This document shows positions 57,001 to 64,000 of a DNA stretch of 64,000 bases, in pieces. Numbering within the stretch: the first letter of the stretch is position 1; every line of letters begins with the position of its first letter. Where the stretch lies: positions 128,382 to 192,381 of the forward strand of contig CAWFGU010000001.1 in assembly GCA_963815505.1 (NCBI GenBank), read 5' to 3'. This stretch comes from CAXBBB01 sp963815505. Lineage in GTDB: Bacteria; Bacteroidota; Rhodothermia; Rhodothermales; BA12. The notes beneath the pieces were generated by a model, which saw nothing but the letters and a program-made list of their open reading frames with translations, was not told where the DNA came from and did not search any database. Both the position numbers and the translations under genes were made by a program.

Positions 57001-59400
57001 ATGCTGCTCCACGACCTCCGCCTCACCCTCCGCAGTCTGTCCCGCCGCAAGGGATATGCGCTGCTCCACGTCCTCGGGCTGGCTGCTGGACTGGCCGCGT
57101 GCCTCGTGGTTCTGCTCTACGCAGCGCACGAACTCACCTACGACCGCTTCCACCCCGGCGCCGATCAGATCTACTCGACGCAGCAGCACGTCACGTCCGG
57201 TAGCCGAACGCACACGATGGACGGCGTCTCGAACGACGCGCTGGACCTGATTTCACAAGGAATCGCAGGCGTCGAGTCGGTGATGCGAGCCGAGCAAGTG
57301 CATGGTGCCGTGCGCGTTCCGGGCGGCGATCCGTTCGAGATCGACTGGTTGCTCCGCGCCGATCCGACCTTTTTCGACTTCTTCGGCTTCGACCTGGCGC
57401 GCGGCAGTTCGGCCCAGGTGCTGGCCGATCCCGGTAGCATCGTCCTCACCCAATCGACGGCACGCACGCTCTTCGGCGACATGGATCCCGTCGGACGGAC
57501 GGTCGAGTTTCTCGAACGCGGGTTCATGGACAAGGAAGAGGCCCGACCGCTCACCGTCAGCGGAGTCGCGGCCGATCCGCCCGGCAACTCGACTGTCCGA
57601 TTCGACGCGCTGACGCGGTTCGTCCCGAACCCCGACCCCGACTCGAACGCGTTCGACACCACGCCGACCTACCTGCGCCTGGCCGCCACCGCTGACACCG
57701 CTGCCGTTCTGGCGACGCTGCGCACCGCGGGCCTGAGCGAGGACGACGACAGCGCATCGCTGACCATGATGAGGCTCGTCGACGCGCACCTGACGCCCAA
57801 CCCCGGCTGGGAGGATGCGCCCACGCCGTTGCGCTACGTCTACCTGTTCGGCGCGATCGCTCTCGTCCTGCTCGTCATCGCGGTCATCAACTACGTCAAC
57901 CTGGCGACGGCGTACGCGAGTCAGCGGCGGGCCGAGGTCGGCGTGCGCAAGACGCTGGGCGCATCGCGCGGCGAGCTGGGACGGCTGTTCTGGCTCGAAG
58001 CGCTGCTGCTGGCAGGCGTCGCCGGGCTGATCGCGCTGGCGCTCTCGCTTGGAGCGCCGTGGCTGTTCCGCTCGTTTTTCGGCTTCGAACTGGGCGTGAC
58101 GCCGTTCTCGCACCCCGCCCTGGCACTCGGACTCATGGGCGTGGCGCTGGCGACGGGCGTTCTGGCGGGTGCGTATCCGGCGTTGTATCTGGCACGACAG
58201 CGTCCCGTCGCCGCGCTCAGAGGCCAGCGAGCGGGCGGCGGATTGCGGCTGCGTCAGGGCCTGGTCGTCGTGCAGTTCGCGCTGGCCGTAGCGATGGTAT
58301 CGGCGACGTGGATCGTGGGCGACCAGCTCGACCTTGGGCGCGACCTGCTGATGGGCAGCGGCAGCCAGACGTTGGTACTCAACGTCGGCTCCGAGTCGGC
58401 GGCGGACATCGAGCGGCTGACTGCTCAGGTGCGAGCGGCTCCAGGCGTCGAGCAGGTCGTCCGGTCAAGTGCGGCTCCGGGCGCGGGTGGCTTCTCAATG
58501 GCAATGCCGCTGAGCACGTTTACGGGCGGAGAAGCCGTCGAGGGCGAAGAGTCGGTCATGCTCCAAGCCATCGCATCGGACGCCGCCTACATCCCGTTCT
58601 ACGATCTGGCGCTGACGGCCGGACGCGCGCCGCGCGAGGGCGAAACCAACGTCGCGGTGCTCAACGAAACGGCTCTGGCGACCTTCCAGATGGGCGACGA
58701 TCCCGAGGCTGCGCTAGGACGCACCATCCACCTGTCGAGCCAGCCGCATGAGGTGATCGGCGTGGCGCGCGACTTCTACATGCGGACGGTCGAGAGCAAG
58801 CCCGGTGCAGCCGCCCTGATCCCGTTCCCGACCGATGCTATGGAGATGGGATCGATCTACGGGCCGCGTGCTGTCTCCGTCAGTGTGCTGCCCGGACAGA
58901 CCTCCGATGCCGTCGACGCAATCCAGGACGCGTGGCGCGGTGTATTTCCCGACGCACCGTTCGCCTACAAGTGGATCGACGACGTATTCGCACAAGCCTA
59001 CAAAGCCGAGCGCCGCACCCAGGCCGTCTTCGGATTCGCCGCGGCACTCGCGCTGGTTCTCGCCTGCATGGGCCTGTTCGGGCTCACCGCGTTTGCCGCC
59101 ATGCAGCGCCGCAAGGAGATCGGCGTGCGCAAGGTGCTGGGCGCCGGAGTGGCCCGACTGGTCGGCCTGATGACGCGCGACTTTGCGCTCCTCGTGCTCG
59201 TCGGTTTTGCCCTCGCCGTGCCTGCCGCCTACGTGCTGATGGGCAAGTGGCTCGAAGGCTTCGCCGAACGCGCGCCGATGCGTCCGGGCGTGTTCATCGG
59301 GGCCGGGGCGCTGGTACTGGTGGTGGCGCTGGCGACGGTCGGCTACCACGCGCTCCGAGCGGCGACGGTCAACCCCGCCGACGTGCTGCGCGACGAGTAG
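57001..59400 (+). CDS. MacB/FtsX-type ABC permease 6
   Basis: 799 aa. I chose the ATG at 57001 because a longer frame from 56983 would begin at or before the start of transcription predicted from P4. It starts MLLHDLRLTLRSLSRRKGYA. Coupling motifs are RAEVGVRKTLGASRGELGRL and RKEIGVRKVLGAGVARLVGL. It ends NPADVLRDE. It is the first permease after the chemotaxis receptor. Confidence 0.93.
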   Translation: MLLHDLRLTLRSLSRRKGYALLHVLGLAAGLAACLVVLLYAAHELTYDRFHPGADQIYSTQQHVTSGSRTHTMDGVSNDALDLISQGIAGVESVMRAEQVHGAVRVPGGDPFEIDWLLRADPTFFDFFGFDLARGSSAQVLADPGSIVLTQSTARTLFGDMDPVGRTVEFLERGFMDKEEARPLTVSGVAADPPGNSTVRFDALTRFVPNPDPDSNAFDTTPTYLRLAATADTAAVLATLRTAGLSEDDDSASLTMMRLVDAHLTPNPGWEDAPTPLRYVYLFGAIALVLLVIAVINYVNLATAYASQRRAEVGVRKTLGASRGELGRLFWLEALLLAGVAGLIALALSLGAPWLFRSFFGFELGVTPFSHPALALGLMGVALATGVLAGAYPALYLARQRPVAALRGQRAGGGLRLRQGLVVVQFALAVAMVSATWIVGDQLDLGRDLLMGSGSQTLVLNVGSESAADIERLTAQVRAAPGVEQVVRSSAAPGAGGFSMAMPLSTFTGGEAVEGEESVMLQAIASDAAYIPFYDLALTAGRAPREGETNVAVLNETALATFQMGDDPEAALGRTIHLSSQPHEVIGVARDFYMRTVESKPGAAALIPFPTDAMEMGSIYGPRAVSVSVLPGQTSDAVDAIQDAWRGVFPDAPFAYKWIDDVFAQAYKAERRTQAVFGFAAALALVLACMGLFGLTAFAAMQRRKEIGVRKVLGAGVARLVGLMTRDFALLVLVGFALAVPAAYVLMGKWLEGFAERAPMRPGVFIGAGALVLVVALATVGYHALRAATVNPADVLRDE

Positions 59401-59406
59401 ACGGAG

Positions 59407-59436
59407 ACCTGGCAGGTCGCGGGCAACCTGCCAGGT
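59407..59436. terminator. Hairpin between permeases 6 and 7
   Basis: ACCTGGCAGGT (59407-59417) pairs with ACCTGCCAGGT (59426-59436), with an 8-base loop. No T run. It may attenuate or stabilise the permease 6 mRNA end. Confidence 0.55.
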
Positions 59437-59517
59437 TCGCGCGGGAAAACACACCATCCGGGCAGGACAAGTCTCGCCTTTACGAAAGACAATCACCAAC
59501 CCACTACGCCTGACGAC

Positions 59518-61899
59518 ATGATTCGCTACGACTTCCTCCTCGCTCTTCGCTCGCTTCGGCGCAACCGCGGCTACTCGCTGCTCAACGGCGTCGGGCTGAC
59601 GCTGGGGCTAGCCGTCGCCGTCTTGGTGCTGGCCTATCTGGGCTACGAGCGTGCGTTCGATCAGCACCTGCCCCACGCCGAGCGGACCTACCGGATGGAG
59701 TCGAACTACCGCGCGCAGTGGTACTCGACGATCGGCTTCGGCGGCTACTTCAACGAGCCGATTGAGGGGCAGGCCAAACTGGCGACCGAACTCGAGTCCG
59801 AGCCGACCGTCGAGGCGGCGTCGCTCGTCTACCTCGACGCCAACACGCAGTACGTCGAAGCCGGTGGCGAGCGCTTTTCCGAGGACCGCGTCCTGTTCAC
59901 CGCTACGGGCGACGCGACGACCGACATCTTCGGCCTCGACTTCCTCGCGGGCGACCCGGCGACGGCGCTGGACCGCCAGTTTTCGGCCGTGCTGACCGAC
60001 GAGACCGCGATACGCTACTTCGGCACGGTCGACGCCGTCGGCAACACCATCGCCCGCGATACGCTGACGTACCAGGTGACGGGCGTCATCGCCCGCCCGC
60101 CCGCAACGCAACACGTCCGCTACGACCTGATCGTCAACGACCGGATTCCCAACTGGGGCGCATTTACCTACGTCCGCCTGAGCCCCAACGCCGACGTGAC
60201 CGCGTCTGAAGCGGCCGCCACACGCGCCGTCTTTCGCGTCCGCCCGGCGCGGGCCGAAGATCCGCTGCACAAGGGTGAGCGCCTGACGCCGGTCACCGAC
60301 CTGCGCCTGGCCGATCCGACGCTCTACGACGCCACGCCCCCCGCCGACGCGCGCTACCTCTACCTGTTCGGATTGGCCGCGATCTTACTGCTCGCCATCG
60401 CCGCTTCGAACTACGCCAACCTCTCGGTCGCCCTCTACCAGCGTCGGAGCAGGGACATCGGCGTGCGCAAGGCAATGGGTGCCGGGCGGGGGCGACTGGT
60501 CGCGTCGTTCTTTTTGGAAGCCGTCACGCTATCCGTCCTCTGCTTGATTCCAGCCTATGCGCTGGCGTGGCTGACGCTGCCGCTGCTCAACTCGGCGATG
60601 GGTGTCGAGATCGCCGCCGTCTCGCTGGTATCGCCGCCGTTCGTACTGCTCCTGTTCGGGTTGGCACTGGCGACGGGGCTGATTGCGGGCGCGTATCCCG
60701 CTTTGGTTCTGTCGCGCGCGGCGGCAGTCGACCTGTTCGGCGGGACGCGTGGGGTCGGCGGAGGCAGCGCGTGGATGCGGCGGGCGCTAGTCGGCGCGCA
60801 GTTCGCGCTGCTCGTCGGTCTGGCGAGCGGCGCCCTAGTGGTGCAGCGGCAGGTGGCGTTCATCGGCGACAAAGACCTGGGGTTTGAGTCGAGCGGCGTC
60901 ATCCACTTTCAGGGCTTGGGCGACATCGACGCGTTCAACCGGTTCAAAGCCCAACTGTCGGATATTCCCGCCGTCCGCGCGCTGGGCACTGGGCCCCTCC
61001 CCGGCCCCGGCTTCAACCAGACGACCTTCCGCGCCCTCGAAAGCGACGTGATCTACGACGACGGCAACTTGGTCACGACCGACGTGGGCTACTACGACGT
61101 GATGCAGATTCCCACCGGCGACGCATTGAGAGCGTTCGATGGCGGCCCGGATCGCCTCTTCTTCGTCAACCGCGCCGCCGCCGACCGCCTCGACCTGCCC
61201 GAAGCTGGAGGACAGGTTGTGATGGAGCCGGAGTATCAGGCCAGCGAGGGCACGCCCGACAACGCCAACACGGTTGCCGCCATCCTGCCCGACTGGCACC
61301 TGTTCTCGCTGCGCGAGGAAGTGCGCCCGCTGTTTCTGTCCGTCCTACGCGAGCCGACGTGGATCTGGAACGCCATCGCCCGAGTCGACACGCGCGACTT
61401 GCCCGCCACGATGGAGCAGATCGAAGCCGCCTGGGACCGCGCCGTCCCCGACCTGCCCTTCGCCCCCCGCTGGGTCGACGAGGACCTGGCGAGTCTGTAC
61501 GAACAGGAGGCTCGGGCGGCCCGGTTCAGCACTGCTTTGTCGATCCTCGCCGTCGTCCTGACGTTGCTCGGACTGGTCGGCGTCGTGTCGTACGCGGCGG
61601 CGCGCAGGCGCAAAGAAATCGGCGTCCGCAAAGTGCTCGGCGCGCATCCGGCACAACTCGTAGCGCTGCTCTCGCGCGAGTTGGTCGCCATCGTAGGCGT
61701 CGCGTTCGTGATCGGATCGCCCGTCGCCTACTGGCTCACCCAAACGTGGCTCGGAGGCTTCGCCTACCGCATCGACCTGGGACCGCTGACGTTCGTCGGC
61801 GTCGGCCTAACGCTGCTGACCATCGCCCTCGCCGTGACGACCGCCCAGACGTGGCGCGCCGCCAGCGTCAACCCGGCGACGGTCCTGCGCGACGAGTAG
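59518..61899 (+). CDS. MacB/FtsX-type ABC permease 7
   Basis: 793 aa. It starts MIRYDFLLALRSLRRNRGYS. The first coupling region is SRDIGVRKAMGAGRGRLVAS, and the last is RKEIGVRKVLGAHPAQLVAL. It ends NPATVLRDE. There is no sigma-54 module in the 117-bp gap before it, so it is probably in the P4 unit with permease 6. Confidence 0.93.
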   Translation: MIRYDFLLALRSLRRNRGYSLLNGVGLTLGLAVAVLVLAYLGYERAFDQHLPHAERTYRMESNYRAQWYSTIGFGGYFNEPIEGQAKLATELESEPTVEAASLVYLDANTQYVEAGGERFSEDRVLFTATGDATTDIFGLDFLAGDPATALDRQFSAVLTDETAIRYFGTVDAVGNTIARDTLTYQVTGVIARPPATQHVRYDLIVNDRIPNWGAFTYVRLSPNADVTASEAAATRAVFRVRPARAEDPLHKGERLTPVTDLRLADPTLYDATPPADARYLYLFGLAAILLLAIAASNYANLSVALYQRRSRDIGVRKAMGAGRGRLVASFFLEAVTLSVLCLIPAYALAWLTLPLLNSAMGVEIAAVSLVSPPFVLLLFGLALATGLIAGAYPALVLSRAAAVDLFGGTRGVGGGSAWMRRALVGAQFALLVGLASGALVVQRQVAFIGDKDLGFESSGVIHFQGLGDIDAFNRFKAQLSDIPAVRALGTGPLPGPGFNQTTFRALESDVIYDDGNLVTTDVGYYDVMQIPTGDALRAFDGGPDRLFFVNRAAADRLDLPEAGGQVVMEPEYQASEGTPDNANTVAAILPDWHLFSLREEVRPLFLSVLREPTWIWNAIARVDTRDLPATMEQIEAAWDRAVPDLPFAPRWVDEDLASLYEQEARAARFSTALSILAVVLTLLGLVGVVSYAAARRRKEIGVRKVLGAHPAQLVALLSRELVAIVGVAFVIGSPVAYWLTQTWLGGFAYRIDLGPLTFVGVGLTLLTIALAVTTAQTWRAASVNPATVLRDE

Positions 61900-61905
61900 T
61901 CCGAC

Positions 61906-61998
61906 CGTCCGCCGCTGCACGGTTACTGTTCGGAGCCGGACACTTGGACACCACAGAAAGGACCAGAATCGAGGATGAGGTAACGGCACGTCGTTCGC
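61906..61998 (+). promoter_or_regulatory. Sigma-54 promoter module P5 (permease 8)
   Basis: Distal operator CGTCCG-CCGC-TGCACG starts at 61906, 7 bp after the permease 7 stop. Proximal operator TGTTCG-GAGC-CGGACA is at 61927-61942. The sigma-54 box GGCACG-TCGT-TCGC has GG at 61985. Offsets are 79 and 58. The ATG is at 62035. Confidence 0.87.
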
Positions 61999-62034
61999 GT
62001 GGCAGCTGAGTACCGATTCAACTTGCCCGCCGCC

Positions 62035-64000
62035 ATGCTCTCGTCCACCTTCCGCCGCCTGCGCCGCCATCGCCTCTACACCGGGCTCAACGTATTCGGG
62101 CTGTCGCTTGGGTTGGCCTGCTGCCTGCTCATCGCGCTGTTCGTGCGCTCTGAGATGGCCGTCGACGGCTTCCACCCCGACGCCGACCGGCTCTACCGCG
62201 TCGGCCAGTGGGCGGACGGGCCGGGCAGCGAGTTGTGGGCGTGGAGCGGCGGCGGGATGGCACCCGACCTGCAAGCCGATTTCGCCGAGATCGAGCGCGT
62301 CGTTCGGGTGATGCAAAATCCTCAGGATGTGTACGTGCCCGACGCCGACGCGCTGGGCCTGCCCGCGGAGCCGTCGCGCGAGACCAACCTGTTCTTCGCT
62401 GATCCGGCGTTTTTCGAGGTGTTCGGCTTCCCGCTCGTGCGAGGTCAGGCCAGCCGCGTGCTCGAATCTTCGGACGCCGTCGTCGTGACCGAGAGCACGG
62501 CGCGGCGCCTGTTCGGTGACGCCGATCCGATGGGACAGACACTCGTCGTCGGCAACCAGACGACGCTGCGCGTGACGGGCGTCGCCCAGGATCCGCCGCC
62601 GGGGACGCAGTTTCAATTCGACCTGATCGGCGGCATGGGTCCGTACAAGACGATCAACTGGTTTCCCGTCGACGCCGAGTTCGAGTCGTACTGGTGGCCC
62701 AACGTCAACACGTTCGCGCTGCTCGCGCCGGGCACGGACGTACGAGCGCTTCAGGCCAAGCTGCCCGAGTTCGCTGTCCGGCATCGGGGTGAGGAGAGTG
62801 GAGCCGAGCACGGGCCAGTCCTCGAACCGATCACGGACACTCTATCTCTACTCCGAAGCAACCGGCTCCATCGGTGAGACCGGCAGCCTGGACGCTGTCC
62901 GCACGTTCACGTCTATCGCACTGGCGGTCCTGCTGTTGGCGGCGATCAACTTCGTCAACCTGACGACGGCGCGCGCGCAGAGCCGGGCACAGGAAGTCGG
63001 CGTGCGCAAAGCCGTCGGCGCGGGGCGCGGCGAGTTGATCGCGCGGTTTCTGGCCGAATCGGTCGTGCTCAGCCTGTTCGCGCTTGTGTTGGCATGCGGA
63101 CTGGCCGGGCTGGGCGTCGGACTGCTCGAAAACGTAACCGGGCGCACCCTGGACGTATCGGCGTTGGTGACGTGGGAGTTTGCGCTGGCGGCGCTAGGCT
63201 GCACGCTCGTCGTCGGGCTGCTGGCAGGCGTCTATCCGGCATTCGTGCTGTCGGCATTCGAGCCGGTCCGCGTGCTCCGGGGAAGTCGCACATCGGTCAT
63301 GGGCGGCGGTAAAGGCCTGACGCTGCGGCGGGCGCTGGTCGGGACGCAGTTCGTCGTGTCGATCGCGCTCGTGGCGGCGACGCTGGTCGCATTGCAGCAG
63401 AACCGCTTCTTGCGCACGGCGGACCTGGGCTTCGACAACGCGCAGACGGTCGCCATCCAGATCAAGGGCGAGCAGGGCTGGGAGGTGCTGCGCGACGCGT
63501 TGCGGGCGACTGACGGCGTCGAGTCGGTCACGGCCGCGAGCATCCGCCCAGGCCTGGGCAACACGCAAGGCCTCCCCTACCGCGTCAGCGGCGATGGCTC
63601 GGACCCCGGCGGCTACGGCTCCGACAATCCACAGGGTGGGGGAAACCAGGCCTACGCGTCCGTGACCGACGATTTCGACGAGCAGATGGGCCTGCGAATC
63701 CTCGCCGGTCGGACGTTCGGTCCCGAGTTCCCGGCCGACCAAGGCGTCGTACCCGAGCAAACGACCGGACGCGATGTTCTCACGTGTTCGACCGAGGACT
63801 GGTGCTCAACGAGTCGGCAGCGCGCGCTCAAGGCTGGTCGCCCGAAGAGGCGATCGGTAAGAAGTATCGCCTGTACGCGTATGAGAACGAGCGTCTACTT
63901 CAGCGACATCCGAGGCGCGTCGTCGGCGTCGTCGAGGACTTCCACGTCGCCCCGCTGGGACAGCCCATCGAACCGCTGATGCTCATGCCTGCACAGGCGG
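62035..64000 (+). CDS. MacB/FtsX-type ABC permease 8, partial (two frame changes)
   Basis: The gene runs off the right edge; about 655 aa are visible. It starts MLSSTFRRLRRHRLYTGLNV. Frame changes lie near 62840 (at the end of the first periplasmic domain, before LYLYSEATGSIGE) and near 63775 (before VFDRGLVLNESAARAQG). The coupling motif is AQEVGVRKAVGAGRGELIAR. The second periplasmic domain is present up to VVGVVEDFHVAPLGQPIEPL. The last three helices lie outside the window. Confidence 0.87.

Noticed and set aside
1..64000. CRISPR arrays, rRNA, tRNA genes, integrases or insertion sequences
   Set aside because: I looked for regularly spaced repeats, tRNA-like cloverleaf ends and transposase or integrase motifs and saw none.

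Overview
The window is GC-rich chromosomal DNA from a bacterium that is probably a member of the Rhodothermota/Bacteroidota group. The evidence is a C-terminal type IX secretion sorting domain on a large FG-GAP repeat protein, weak Shine-Dalgarno sites, Bacteroidota-style MacB/FtsX permease families, and several SpII lipoproteins. No rRNA, tRNA, CRISPR array or insertion sequence was found. At least 12 genes, including conserved glycerol kinase, are split by one or more single-base frame changes while both halves stay well conserved. I read these mostly as sequence or assembly indels and give each such gene as one feature.

Left part (1-17.2 kb). It holds the 5' end of a secreted surface protein, a lipoprotein, a BstA/YfiT-type DinB enzyme, and a spore-photoproduct-lyase-family radical SAM enzyme overlapping a small HNH protein. 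Next comes a minus-strand set of TPR Ser/Thr kinase, ECF sigma factor and M23 lipoprotein. It is followed by a 4.6-kb secreted protein (beta-propeller, Fn3, cohesin-like, dockerin-like, sorting domain), glycerol kinase, a DUF421 protein, a SigZ-like sigma factor, a DUF2164 protein and a membrane-anchored M23 peptidase.

Middle part (17.2-36 kb). It holds a DEAD-box RNA helicase, a lipoprotein facing a cyclase-family hydrolase, a thioredoxin, a glycosyltransferase and an M20 peptidase. A minus-strand run of three amidohydrolases ends in a ZIP-like membrane protein. An acyltransferase, an mhqO/mhqD-like dioxygenase-esterase pair and a stress cluster (membrane-anchored protein, PRC-barrel protein, DUF2382 protein, YflT+DUF2382 protein) follow.

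Right part (36-64 kb). This is the most interesting region. A sigma-54 response regulator and its histidine kinase are divergent from a small secreted protein, an HlyD-type adaptor, one ABC ATPase and eight full-length MacB/FtsX-type permeases. The last permease runs off the window, and a lone chemotaxis receptor sits inside the array on the opposite strand. Five transcription starts carry the same 93-bp module: two tandem dyad operators of the TGTCCG-N4-CGGACA type and a sigma-54 -24/-12 promoter at fixed spacing. A sixth, degenerate copy has no gene behind it. I infer that the adjacent regulator controls the whole array, and that promoter plus permease was the unit of duplication.

Short palindromes of the GGGCGACTCG/CGAGTCGCCC type recur in the intergenic gaps from 28 to 50 kb.
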